NCBI RefSeq assembly: GCF_014190915.1
Contig: NZ_JACHVU010000004.1
Location: 372,001 to 436,000 of the forward strand
Origin: Mycolicibacterium iranicum
GTDB taxonomy: Bacteria > Actinomycetota > Actinomycetes > Mycobacteriales > Mycobacteriaceae
Direction: 5' to 3'
Length of the DNA stretch: 64,000 nucleotides
Shown here: positions 38,052 through 49,051 of the stretch, in pieces
Numbering within the stretch: the first letter of the stretch is position 1
Layout: each line of letters begins with the position of its first letter
Notes under the pieces: model-generated
Seen by the model: only the letters and a program-made list of their open reading frames with translations
Told to the model about the DNA's origin: nothing
Databases searched by the model: none
Program-made: the position numbers and the translations under genes

Positions 38052-38069
38052 CCTCAACCCTAGTTGAGG
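38052..38069. promoter_or_regulatory. SoxR box between soxR-like gene and arcA
   Basis: CCTCAA-CCCTAG-TTGAGG is a perfect 18-base palindrome matching the SoxR recognition pattern (CCTCAA and TTGAGG with a 6-base centre). It lies 2 bases from the regulator ATG (38049) and 30 bases from arcA (38099), so either or both promoters may overlap it. Confidence 0.88.
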
Positions 38070-38098
38070 TGGCGGAGGGGGTTACGGTGCTAGGCGTG

Positions 38099-39304
38099 AT
38101 GGATGCGGCGCTGGGATGCAACTCAGAGGTGGGCCGGCTGCGGGTGGTCATCCTGCACCGGCCGGGGCCGGAGCTGCAGCGCCTCACACCGCGCAACAAC
38201 GACACGCTGCTCTTCGACGGGCTGCCGTGGGTGGCCAGGGCGCAGCAGGAACACGACGCGTTCGCTGACCTTCTGCGCTCCCGCGGCGTCGAGGTGCTGC
38301 TGCTGGGCGATCTGCTGACCGAGGCGCTGGCCAAGAGCGGCGCGGCCCGTATGCACGGGATCTCGGCGGCCGTGGATTCGCGGCGACTGGGCGTGCCGCT
38401 GGCCCAGGAGCTCTCGGCCTATCTGCGTACCCTGGACGCCCCGTCGCTGGCCCGGATCCTGATGGCCGGCATGACGTTCGACGAGCTTCCGTTCGGCGAG
38501 AACGAGCTCTCCCTGGTCCGTCGCATGCACCACGGCGGCGACTTCGTCATCGACCCGCTGCCGAATCTGCTGTTCACCCGCGACTCGTCGTTCTGGATCG
38601 GGCCGCGGGTGGCGATCACGTCGCTGTCGATGCACGCCCGCGTGCGCGAGACCTCGTTGACGGACCTGATCTACGCCCACCATCCGCGCTTCCTGGGGGT
38701 GCGCCGGGCCTACGAATCGCGGTCGGCGCCGATCGAGGGTGGCGACGTCCTGCTCCTCGCCCCGGGTGTGGTGGCGGTGGGAGTGGGGGAGCGGACGACA
38801 CCTGCAGGCGCGGAAGCGTTGGCGCGCAGCCTGTTCGACGACGATCTGGCCCACACGGTGCTGGCGGTGCCGATCGCGCAGGAGCGTGCGCAGATGCATC
38901 TGGACACCGTGTGCACGATGGTCGACACCGATGCCGTGGTGATGTACCCGAACATTCAGGATTCGTTGACCGCGTTCACGATCCGTCGCGAGTCCGGCGG
39001 TGTGTCGATCGGGCGGGCCGCACCCTTCGTCGACGCGGCCGCCGACGCGATGGGTATCGGCAAGCTGCGTGTCATCGACACCGGACTGGACCCCGTCACC
39101 GCCGAACGCGAGCAGTGGGACGACGGCAACAACACGCTCGCGCTCGCCCCCGGTGTGGTGGTGGCCTACGAGCGGAACACCGAAACCAATGCGCGCTTGG
39201 CGGATTCGGGCATCGAGGTGTTGCCGATCTCGGCCTCGGAGCTGGGCACTGGCCGCGGCGGGCCCCGCTGCATGTCCTGCCCCGCCGGCCGCGACCCCCT
39301 CTGA
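38099..39304 (+). CDS. arcA: arginine deiminase
   Basis: A 401-residue enzyme that hydrolyses arginine to citrulline and ammonia. Family motifs: [16 protein letters not shown] at the start, [23 protein letters not shown] with the catalytic His, and the C-terminal RCMSCP containing the nucleophilic Cys391. Equivalent to Rv1001. No arcB, arcC or arcD is nearby, so it does not form a complete ATP-yielding deiminase pathway here. The ATG at 38099 fits the conserved N-terminus; a GTG sits one codon earlier. The ribosome-like GGAGGGG is about 19 bases away. The promoter must overlap the SoxR box. Confidence 0.95.
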   Translation: MDAALGCNSEVGRLRVVILHRPGPELQRLTPRNNDTLLFDGLPWVARAQQEHDAFADLLRSRGVEVLLLGDLLTEALAKSGAARMHGISAAVDSRRLGVPLAQELSAYLRTLDAPSLARILMAGMTFDELPFGENELSLVRRMHHGGDFVIDPLPNLLFTRDSSFWIGPRVAITSLSMHARVRETSLTDLIYAHHPRFLGVRRAYESRSAPIEGGDVLLLAPGVVAVGVGERTTPAGAEALARSLFDDDLAHTVLAVPIAQERAQMHLDTVCTMVDTDAVVMYPNIQDSLTAFTIRRESGGVSIGRAAPFVDAAADAMGIGKLRVIDTGLDPVTAEREQWDDGNNTLALAPGVVVAYERNTETNARLADSGIEVLPISASELGTGRGGPRCMSCPAGRDPL

Positions 39305-39308
39305 CTTC

Positions 39309-39331
39309 CGCCGAACTGAGATTCCCGGTCG
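39309..39331. repeat. left arm of a 23-base inverted repeat bracketing the DUF559 gene
   Basis: The 23 bases beginning CGCCGAACTGAGATTCCC are the exact reverse complement of 40287-40309. The arm starts 5 bases after the arcA stop and ends 13 bases before the DUF559 stop. Two more paired positions exist beyond one mismatch on the outer side. Confidence 0.9.
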
Positions 39332-39344
39332 TGGTCGCGGCCCC

Positions 39345-40214
39345 TCACACGACCATGGCGCCCGGCTCGCGTGCGAGCCCGCGCTCAGTCCACGCCCGCC
39401 GGACGCGTTCGATCACGTCATGCGGCCTATCCTCGGCGATCACCTTGACGTGCAGGTAGCCGCAATCGCGCAGACGCCGGAGTCGCCGCTCGTCCCACAC
39501 GTACTGGTCACGGTCGGTCCGGTGCTGATCGCCGTCGTATTCGACCGCGATGAGCGCGTCCTCCCAGCCCATGTCGAGGTAGGCGAACGGCTCGCGGCTG
39601 CCGTCGTACACCGGGATCTGCGTGGCGGGACGCGGGAATCCGGCATCGATCATCAGCAGTCGCAGCATCGTCTCCTTCGGCGACTGCGCGCCGCCGTCCA
39701 TGAGGTCGATCGCCGTGCGCAGGCGTCGGATGTGGCGGGCGCCCTTGTATCTCGCGATCACCGGGGCGACGTGTTCGGCCCGGAGTCCGGTGGCGCGGGC
39801 GAGGGAGTCGAGGCAGATCACCGCCGCGTCGCGGCGCAGATGGCGGCCCAGGTCGTAGGCGCATCGCTGAATGGTCGCGACGGGCATGTCGTCTACTTCG
39901 ACCACGTCGTCGTAGAGGAAGTGGTCGTCGCGGGCGATGATGCCGTCGGGGACGTCATAGCTCTTCCAGATCAGGTCGATGGGGACGTCGTCGGGAATCC
40001 ACTTCGCACCGTGGATCGCCGCGGCGGCTCGACCGGTGATCACACCACGCTCCCGCGACCACAGCCACGCGCCGACGGTCCTGGCCCGCAGCGTCCGGGG
40101 CACGTCCCGGCGGATGTGGACGTCGGGAAACATCGGCTCGTAGCGCCACCGCAGTTGACCGCGGGTGAGCTCGCCGGTCTTGATCGCCTGGCTGCCGAGA
40201 ATGACGGGTCGCAC
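39345..40214 (-). CDS. DUF559 (Vsr-like endonuclease fold) protein
   Basis: A 289-residue protein. The N-terminal half has an AbiEi-like winged-helix character (TRGQLRWRYEPMFPDVHIRRDV, then ITGRAAAAIHG). The C-terminal half resembles very-short-patch-repair endonucleases: Glu in SPKETMLRLL, Asp in FAYLDMGW, and the VEYDGDQH core. That suggests a PD-(D/E)XK-type nuclease. Such genes are common and variably placed in mycobacteria; their role is unknown. The start could be GTG at 40214 (VRPVILG) or 40232. It lies between arcA and pmt, which are neighbours in M. tuberculosis, and is bracketed by a perfect 23-base inverted repeat, suggesting insertion as a unit. Confidence 0.78.
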   Translation of the reverse strand: MRPVILGSQAIKTGELTRGQLRWRYEPMFPDVHIRRDVPRTLRARTVGAWLWSRERGVITGRAAAAIHGAKWIPDDVPIDLIWKSYDVPDGIIARDDHFLYDDVVEVDDMPVATIQRCAYDLGRHLRRDAAVICLDSLARATGLRAEHVAPVIARYKGARHIRRLRTAIDLMDGGAQSPKETMLRLLMIDAGFPRPATQIPVYDGSREPFAYLDMGWEDALIAVEYDGDQHRTDRDQYVWDERRLRRLRDCGYLHVKVIAEDRPHDVIERVRRAWTERGLAREPGAMVV

Positions 40215-40286
40215 GCATCGATCGTCACCCACTTCAGCGGGCCTACGCCGAACCTGGCGCCAGGGCTGTGGATAACCGCGATTCAG

Positions 40287-40330
40287 CGACCGGGAATCTC
40301 AGTTCGGCGAAAAGCAGTTCGGCGAGAAGC
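40287..40330. repeat. right arm of the 23-base inverted repeat plus a tandem duplication
   Basis: 40287-40309 is the exact reverse complement of 39309-39331. Its end is duplicated: AGTTCGGCGAAAAGC (40301-40315) is followed directly by AGTTCGGCGAGAAGC (40316-40330), differing at one base. A DnaA-box-like TGTGGATAA stands just before it (40267-40275). Confidence 0.9.
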
Positions 40331-40339
40331 AGGGCGGCT

Positions 40340-41890
40340 CTAGCGCCAGGACGGCAGCCAGATCTGCATGTTCCACGTCTGCTGTGAGATCGGCAGGCCG
40401 GTGAGGATCGGGTAGAGCCAGGCGAAGTTCGTGATCACCAGCGCCACATAGATGCACACGACCAGCAGGCCCAGCGTCCGGCGCTCGGCGTTCTGGCCGG
40501 GTTTGTGCAGGATGTCGCCCAGGATCATCGCGATGATCATCACCAGGAACGGCGCCATCGTCGAGGCGTAGAAGAAGTACATCTGCCGGTCGATGTCGGC
40601 GAACCACGGCAGGAAACCCGCGCAGTAGCCCACCAGCAGCACTGCATACCGCCAGTCCCGCTTCACGAACGCCCGCCACACCGCCCACGCCAGCACGGGC
40701 ACCGCGAGGAACCACATCGTCGGGGTCCCGACCAGCATCACCGCCTTGACGCACGACTGCGCGCCGCAGCCCGACACGTTCTCGGTGTCGATGGCGTACA
40801 GCACCGGCCGCAGCGACATCGGCCACGTCCACGGCTTGGACTCCCACGGGTGGTGGTTGCCGTCGGCGTTGGTCAGACCGGAGTGGAAGCGGTAGGCCGC
40901 ATAGGTGTAGTGCCACAGGGACCGCAACGCGTCGGGGATCGGCAGGACGCTGTCGGGCCCGATCGACCGCCCCACCTCGTGGCGGTTCACGCCCGTCTCG
41001 GAGGCGAACCACGGCGTGTAGGACGCCAGGTACACCCCGAACGGGATGATCACCAGCGCGTACAGCGACGGGCCGACGTCGCGGCGGAACGTCCCGAGCC
41101 ACGGCCGCGGCACCCGGTACTGCTTGCGCGCGGCGACGTCGAAGGCGACCGTCATCACCCCGAAGAACAGCACGAAGTACAGACCCGACCATTTCGTCGC
41201 GCACGCCAGACCGAGCAGCACGCCGGCGCCGAACCGCCACCACCGCACGCCCAGACGTGGACCCCACGGCGTCTCGGCGATCCGGCCCTCCAGGAACGCG
41301 GCGTGCATGCGTTCCCTGATCTGGTCGCGGTCGACGATCAGGCAGCCGAATGCCGCGACGACGAACACCGTCAGGAAGCCGTCGAGCAGCGCCGTGCGCG
41401 CGGTGACGAAGCTGACGCCGTCGGCGATCAGCAGCAGCCCCGCGATGCCGCCGACGATCGTGGACCGGCTGACGCGGCGCGCGATGCGGGCGACGAGCAG
41501 GACGAGCACCACACCGCAGACCGCACCCGAGAACCGCCAGCCCAGCCCGGTGTAGCCGAAGAGCGCCTCGCCGATTGCGATCAGCTGTTTGCCGACCGGC
41601 GGGTGCACCACCAGCCCGTAGCCGGGGTTGTCCTCGACGCCGTTGTTGTGCACCATCTGCCAGGCCTGCGGTGCGTAGTGCTTCTCGTCGAAGATCGGGG
41701 TGCCCGCATCGGTCGGTGAGCCGAGGTTGAGGAACCGCGAGATCGCGGCGAGCGCGGTGATCACCGCGGTCATCGCCCAGCCCTGCAGCCTGTCGAGCGG
41801 ACCGAAATCGGCCAGCGGCACCACCGGGGCCGGGCTGATGACAGGGACCGCGCGTCCGCTCCTGGTCAGCTCGTCTGGCGGGGCCGTCAC
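40340..41890 (-). CDS. pmt: protein O-mannosyltransferase
   Basis: A 516-residue GT39-family membrane enzyme that transfers mannose from polyprenyl-phosphate-mannose to Ser/Thr of exported proteins on the outer membrane face. The catalytic acidic pair is D68-E69 in TPIFDEKHY, in the first extracytoplasmic loop. About ten hydrophobic helices follow, ending with WNMQIWLPSWR. Length and sequence follow Rv1002c (522). The GTG at 41890 gives the conserved N-terminus; the longer frame is not conserved. The divergent rsmI starts only 24 bases away, so both messages are probably leaderless or nearly so. Confidence 0.95.
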   Translation of the reverse strand: MTAPPDELTRSGRAVPVISPAPVVPLADFGPLDRLQGWAMTAVITALAAISRFLNLGSPTDAGTPIFDEKHYAPQAWQMVHNNGVEDNPGYGLVVHPPVGKQLIAIGEALFGYTGLGWRFSGAVCGVVLVLLVARIARRVSRSTIVGGIAGLLLIADGVSFVTARTALLDGFLTVFVVAAFGCLIVDRDQIRERMHAAFLEGRIAETPWGPRLGVRWWRFGAGVLLGLACATKWSGLYFVLFFGVMTVAFDVAARKQYRVPRPWLGTFRRDVGPSLYALVIIPFGVYLASYTPWFASETGVNRHEVGRSIGPDSVLPIPDALRSLWHYTYAAYRFHSGLTNADGNHHPWESKPWTWPMSLRPVLYAIDTENVSGCGAQSCVKAVMLVGTPTMWFLAVPVLAWAVWRAFVKRDWRYAVLLVGYCAGFLPWFADIDRQMYFFYASTMAPFLVMIIAMILGDILHKPGQNAERRTLGLLVVCIYVALVITNFAWLYPILTGLPISQQTWNMQIWLPSWR

Positions 41891-41914
41891 GTCTGCGATC
41901 GTAGGCTGTCTGGC

Positions 41915-42751
41915 ATGACGGCCGGTCGACTGCTCGTAGGTGCCACCCCGCTCGGCCAGCCGTCGGATGCGTCGGCGCGGCTGGTGCGTGCGCTGGGCAG
42001 CGCCGACGTCATCGCCGCCGAGGACACCCGCCGGGTGCGCACGCTGGCCACCGCCCTGGAGGTGAAGCCGGCGGGCCGCATCGTGAGCCTGTTCGACCAG
42101 AACGAGGCCTCGCGGGTGCCGTCGCTCCTCGACGACATCCGCAGCGGCGCGACGGTGCTGCTGGTCAGCGACGCCGGCATGCCCCTCATCAGCGACCCCG
42201 GGTACCGGCTCGTCACCGCGTGCGTGGAGAACGACCTTCCGGTGCACTGCCTGCCCGGACCGTCGGCGGTCACCACCGCGCTGGCCGTCGCGGGGCTGCC
42301 CTCAGAACGGTTCTGCTTCGAGGGGTTCGCCCCCCGCAAGCAGTCGGCACGCGCCTCGTGGCTGGGGTCGCTGGCGTCCGAAACGCGCACCTGTGTGTTC
42401 TTCGAGTCGCCCCGGCGGCTCGGCGACTGTCTGCGCGACGCCGTCGAGGTGCTGGGTCCCGCCCGGCGGGCCGTGGTGTGCCGGGAGCTCACCAAGACCC
42501 ACGAGGAGATCGTCCGGGGAACCCTCGGCGAACTCGCGGAATGGGCGACCGACGGCGTGCTCGGGGAGATCACCGTGGTGCTTGCGGGCGCGACGCCGTC
42601 CGCGGATCCGGACGCGTTGGTCGCCGAGGTGAACCGTCTCGTCGAGGACGGGATGCGCGTCAAAGACGCCTGCGCACAAGTGATCTCGACGAATCCGGGG
42701 TCACCGTCGCGGCGTGAGCTCTACGACGCGGTCCTGCGCGCCCGCGAGTGA
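41915..42751 (+). CDS. rsmI: 16S rRNA 2'-O-methyltransferase (C1402)
   Basis: A 278-residue tetrapyrrole-methylase-fold enzyme that methylates the 2' hydroxyl of C1402 in 16S rRNA. Signature segments: LLVGATPLGQPSDAS at the start, AEDTRRVRTLA (about residues 35-45), SDAGMPLISDPGYRLV and LPGPSAVTTALAVAGLP for SAM binding. Equivalent to Rv1003. The ATG at 41915 is leaderless or nearly so. The 3' end overlaps the convergent pabB by 51 bases, unusually long for this window. Confidence 0.94.
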   Translation: MTAGRLLVGATPLGQPSDASARLVRALGSADVIAAEDTRRVRTLATALEVKPAGRIVSLFDQNEASRVPSLLDDIRSGATVLLVSDAGMPLISDPGYRLVTACVENDLPVHCLPGPSAVTTALAVAGLPSERFCFEGFAPRKQSARASWLGSLASETRTCVFFESPRRLGDCLRDAVEVLGPARRAVVCRELTKTHEEIVRGTLGELAEWATDGVLGEITVVLAGATPSADPDALVAEVNRLVEDGMRVKDACAQVISTNPGSPSRRELYDAVLRARE

Positions 42752-43960
42752 ACCGACGATCGGGGCAGCCTTGTGCAGGCACTCGTCCCACTCTCGGTCC
42801 GGATCCGAATCGGCCGTGATGCCCCCGCCGACGCCCAGTACCGCGGCCCCGCCGGGGCCGAACTCCACCGTGCGAATCGCGACGTTCAACTCGCATCCGG
42901 CCACGGGCGATGCCAGACCCACTGTCCCGCAGTAGATTCCGCGGCGATGCGGCTCCCATCCGGTCAGCAGGTCGCGCGCCCGGCCCTTCGGCGTGCCGGT
43001 CACGGACGCGGGCGGGAACGTAGCGTCCAGCAGCGAGGCCGTGGGCAGAGTCGTCGGGACCCGCGCAGCCACGGTGGACACCAGGTGCCACACCCCGGGC
43101 GCGGGACGGATCGCCAGCAGTTGAGGCACGGTCACCGACCCGGTGCGGGCCACCCGCCCGAGATCGTTGCGCACCAGGTCGACGATCATGATGTTCTCCG
43201 CGACGTCCTTGACCGAGGCGCGCAATTCGGCCGGGTCGGCGGAGCGGGGGAGAGTGCCCTTGATGGGGCTGGAGGTGACGTCCTCGCCACACCGGCGCAG
43301 GAATAGTTCCGGGGACAGCGAGGCCACCGCGCCCCAGGGGCCGGCCATGAACGCCGCACGCGCCGGCTCCGTCCTCGCGGCCGCCTCGGCGAAGAAATCC
43401 ACCGGCTCTCCGTCGAGCGCGCCCGTGAACTGCGTGCAGACGCAGGCCTGGTAGACCTCACCCGCAGCGATCGCGTCCAGGCAGTCCAGCACCCCCCGCC
43501 GGTGTGCGTCACGGTCGGCGCCGGCCCAGCCGACGACGGCCACAGACCGCGGTCGCGGCGCCCGCAGCGCATCCGTCACCCAGTCGGACAACGTTGCGCC
43601 GCTGAGGCTTTCGTGCCACCAGGTGCCGTCGTCAGCACACCGCAGCACGGTGTCGGACCAGCCCCCGGCGGCCTCCGGGACGCGGGGGCCCAGGCCGTCG
43701 GCGCCGGGGTCCGGATAGGACAGGTAGCCGAACCAGCCACCGCCCACCGGGCCGTCGCAGCGGTCGCCGGGAGGCACGTCGAACACGTCGGACGTTGCCA
43801 CCGGATCCGCCACGAGCGACGGTGCGATCACAGCCCTGGACCCGAACCAGTCGCCGATCAGTGCGGCGGGCGGCGCGAGCTCCAGCCGGTGCGCCGCCGC
43901 GGCCAGCGCGCGCAGCACCGACGGGGCGTCGCCCAGGTCGCCGAGCCGCTCGATGCGCAC
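42701..43960 (-). CDS. pabB: aminodeoxychorismate synthase component I
   Basis: A 419-residue chorismate-utilising enzyme that, with a PabA glutaminase, makes 4-amino-4-deoxychorismate for folate synthesis. The motif SPIKGTLPR (about residue 238) contains the lysine typical of PabB rather than the alanine of anthranilate synthase. ENIMIVDLVRNDLGRVA and the C-terminal GGGITADSDPDREWDE are conserved. No glutaminase domain is fused. Equivalent to Rv1005c, somewhat shorter. The GTG start is at 43960. Its 3' end overlaps rsmI on the other strand by 51 bases; the last ~17 residues (LAGAQDRVVELTPRR) come from that region. Confidence 0.93.
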   Translation of the reverse strand: MRIERLGDLGDAPSVLRALAAAAHRLELAPPAALIGDWFGSRAVIAPSLVADPVATSDVFDVPPGDRCDGPVGGGWFGYLSYPDPGADGLGPRVPEAAGGWSDTVLRCADDGTWWHESLSGATLSDWVTDALRAPRPRSVAVVGWAGADRDAHRRGVLDCLDAIAAGEVYQACVCTQFTGALDGEPVDFFAEAAARTEPARAAFMAGPWGAVASLSPELFLRRCGEDVTSSPIKGTLPRSADPAELRASVKDVAENIMIVDLVRNDLGRVARTGSVTVPQLLAIRPAPGVWHLVSTVAARVPTTLPTASLLDATFPPASVTGTPKGRARDLLTGWEPHRRGIYCGTVGLASPVAGCELNVAIRTVEFGPGGAAVLGVGGGITADSDPDREWDECLHKAAPIVGSLAGAQDRVVELTPRR

Positions 43961-43967
43961 CGCACCA

Positions 43968-44864
43968 TTATCGGCCGATGCGGCGGGGCACCATCACGCC
44001 CGCCAGCTTCTCCGGATTGCGCATGGCATAGAAGTTGGTGATCCTGCCGTCGACCACCTCGAAGGTGACGACCCCTTCCAGATGGTCGCCGAGGTAGAGG
44101 ACCATGGCCGGTGCGCTGTTGTAGATCGCCTGTTCGACCCGGCCCTGGTCTCCGGCGAGCCGGATGAACCCCAGGATCAGCCGCGCCACGCGGTCGGCGC
44201 CCTCGACGGGTCGGCGTGCCGCGCTGACCTTGCCGTCGCTGTCTGCGGTCCACACCACGTCGGGCGCCAGCATCGCCATCAACCCGTCGAGATCGCCGGT
44301 GGCCGCTGCGGTGAAGAACCGCAGGGTGATCTCCGACGAGAGTTTGGGGTCGACCGGCTCGAACCTCCTGCGGCGGGACTGCACGTGTTCGCGTGCGCGG
44401 TGGGCCATCTGGCGGACGGCCGCCGTGGACTTGCCGAGCGTAGCCGCGATCTCGTCATGACCGAACCCGAACACCTCGCGCAGCACGAACACGGCGCGTT
44501 CGTCGGGGCTCAGGGTCTCCAGCACGACGAGCATCGCCATCGACACCGATTCCGCGAGCACCACGTCGGCCGACGGATCCGCCTCCGTCAGAAGCGGTTC
44601 GGGCAGCCAGGGGCCGACGTAGTCCTCGCGGCGCCGCGACTGCGCCCGCAAGGTGTTGAGGGCCTGCCGGGTGACGAGCTGTGCCAGATACGCCTTGGTG
44701 TCCGCGACCGTGGACAGGTCGACATCGGCCCAACGCAGATAGCTCTCCTGCAGCACGTCGTCGGATTCCGTGGCACTGCCCAGGATTTCGTAGGCAATCG
44801 TGAACAGGAGTGGACGCAGCGCAGTGAACCGTTCGGCGTGTTCGTCACCCGGCGCGCGCGTCAC
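43968..44864 (-). CDS. ECF41-type sigma factor with SnoaL-like C-terminal domain (SigJ-like)
   Basis: A 298-residue sigma factor. Region 2 spans about residues 10-75 (LLFTIAYEILGSATESDDVLQESYLRW), region 4 about 115-165 (LSPDERAVFVLREVFGFGHDEIAATLG), and a SnoaL/NTF2-like domain fills 170-298. Near the end MRNPEKLAG (NPEKL at about 283-287) matches the NPDKL signature of ECF41 sigma factors, whose C-terminal extension acts as a built-in regulator instead of a separate anti-sigma. The GTG overlaps the stop of the oxidoreductase gene as GTGA, so the two are co-translated, the gene pairing expected for ECF41. Confidence 0.92.
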   Translation of the reverse strand: MTRAPGDEHAERFTALRPLLFTIAYEILGSATESDDVLQESYLRWADVDLSTVADTKAYLAQLVTRQALNTLRAQSRRREDYVGPWLPEPLLTEADPSADVVLAESVSMAMLVVLETLSPDERAVFVLREVFGFGHDEIAATLGKSTAAVRQMAHRAREHVQSRRRRFEPVDPKLSSEITLRFFTAAATGDLDGLMAMLAPDVVWTADSDGKVSAARRPVEGADRVARLILGFIRLAGDQGRVEQAIYNSAPAMVLYLGDHLEGVVTFEVVDGRITNFYAMRNPEKLAGVMVPRRIGR

Positions 44865-46033
44865 CGGACCGGCACCGCCTTGGCGGCCGCGATCAGTTCC
44901 GAGCGGTCGGGACCCTTGAGGGACTTGTAGGAACCCGGCTTCCTGGCCTCGCCGGCCAGCCACTTCACCGTGTACCGGCACACCTGCTCCTTGACGAACG
45001 CGCCGGTCCGCCCGCCGAGGTAGAGGTTGAGCGGAGTGTCGTCCTTGCGCTGCAGCTGCACTGTGCCGGCGTCACGCCCCAGGCTGATGCACTGGCCCGA
45101 CATCGGCACCGTCGCGACCGCTGCTTCGCCGCCGGCGATCCGCGCCAGCACCGTGTTGGCGGCCTGGGCGCCGAGCGGCAGCCCAGCTTGGCAGCTCATC
45201 CGGTACGGAAGTCCCGACGGCGCCGCCGCATCCCCGGCGGCGACGATGCGGTCGTCATCGACACTGGTCAGCGTCTCGTCGGTGACGACGCGTCCCATGG
45301 CGTCGGTGGTCAGCCCGCTCGCTGCGGCCAGGCCCGGCACGCCGAACCCGGCCGTCCACACCGTGACCGCGCTGGGCAGGGTGCGCCCATCGGTCAGGAC
45401 CACCGCGTCGGCGGTGACCGACGCGACGGTCGCGGCCACGGTCGTGACCCCCAGCTTGCCGAGCCTCTTGGTGACCGAGCGCCGTCCGGGTGCGCTCAGC
45501 GACGGCCCGACGATGCTGCTGACCAGCGTCACGCGGCGCCCGGCCTCGGCGAACTCCGCCGCGGCCTCGATGCCGGTCAGGCCGCCGCCGACGACCACGA
45601 TCGGGGCCTGTGTCGGCACGTCGGCCAGCCGGGCCCGCAGTCGCTTCGCCTGCTCCAATTCGCTGAGGGGATAGGCGAATTCGGCTGCACCCGGCACTGC
45701 GTCAGGGATCGCGCCGGTGCTGCCGACCGCATACACCAGATAGTCGTAGTCCAGGACGCCCCCGGAGCCCAGCGTGACCCGGCGGGCGGCGGGGTCGATC
45801 CGTTCGGCGCTGTCGACCACCAGGCGCACCCCGTCGTTGAGCACCGCGCCGAAGTCCGCGACGGCCATCGTGCTGTTCGGGTCGCTGTCGGCGGCCAGTT
45901 GGTGAAGACGGATCCGTTCGACGAACTGCGGCCGGGGGTTGATCAGCTGCACCGACAGATCGTCACGTGACTTCAGTCGGTTGGCTGCCATGACCCCGGC
46001 GTATCCGCCTCCGATCACCAGGACAGTGGTCAT
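44861..46033 (-). CDS. FAD-dependent NAD(P)H oxidoreductase, ECF41-associated
   Basis: A 390-residue two-dinucleotide-fold flavoprotein: FAD site VLVIGGGYAGVMAANRL at the start, NAD(P) site IVVVGGGLTGIEAAAEF (about 145-160) and the C-terminal FAD site DRIVAAGDAAAP (about 263-274). It resembles NDH-2/AIF-type dehydrogenases; there is no redox disulfide of the glutathione-reductase type. ECF41 sigma genes typically sit beside a carboxymuconolactone decarboxylase, oxidoreductase or epimerase gene whose promoter they control. The ATG follows GAAGGAG, and an ECF41-type promoter lies about 50 bases upstream. Confidence 0.9.
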   Translation of the reverse strand: MTTVLVIGGGYAGVMAANRLKSRDDLSVQLINPRPQFVERIRLHQLAADSDPNSTMAVADFGAVLNDGVRLVVDSAERIDPAARRVTLGSGGVLDYDYLVYAVGSTGAIPDAVPGAAEFAYPLSELEQAKRLRARLADVPTQAPIVVVGGGLTGIEAAAEFAEAGRRVTLVSSIVGPSLSAPGRRSVTKRLGKLGVTTVAATVASVTADAVVLTDGRTLPSAVTVWTAGFGVPGLAAASGLTTDAMGRVVTDETLTSVDDDRIVAAGDAAAPSGLPYRMSCQAGLPLGAQAANTVLARIAGGEAAVATVPMSGQCISLGRDAGTVQLQRKDDTPLNLYLGGRTGAFVKEQVCRYTVKWLAGEARKPGSYKSLKGPDRSELIAAAKAVPVR

Positions 46034-46083
46034 TCTTCACTCCTTCGTGAGGTCGACTCCGCTTCGAGTCGGGCTGTCCTCAA

Positions 46084-46110
46084 GACACCGGCCGCCGACC
46101 GGGTGTGACA
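46084..46110 (-). promoter_or_regulatory. ECF41-type promoter of the oxidoreductase-sigma operon
   Basis: On the minus strand TGTCACA (46110-46104) is followed after 16 bases by TGTC (46087-46084). The described ECF41 promoter is TGTCACA at -35 and CGTC at -10 with a spacer near 16. The expected transcript start is about 45 bases before the ATG at 46033. This implies autoregulation by the sigma factor encoded second in the operon. Confidence 0.72.
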
Positions 46111-46137
46111 CCTCCGCCGAAGAAGTGACCTAGATCA

Positions 46138-49024
<2,887 letters not shown>

Positions 49025-49051
49025 TTCAGCGTCAACCCTAGAGTGTGTCGG

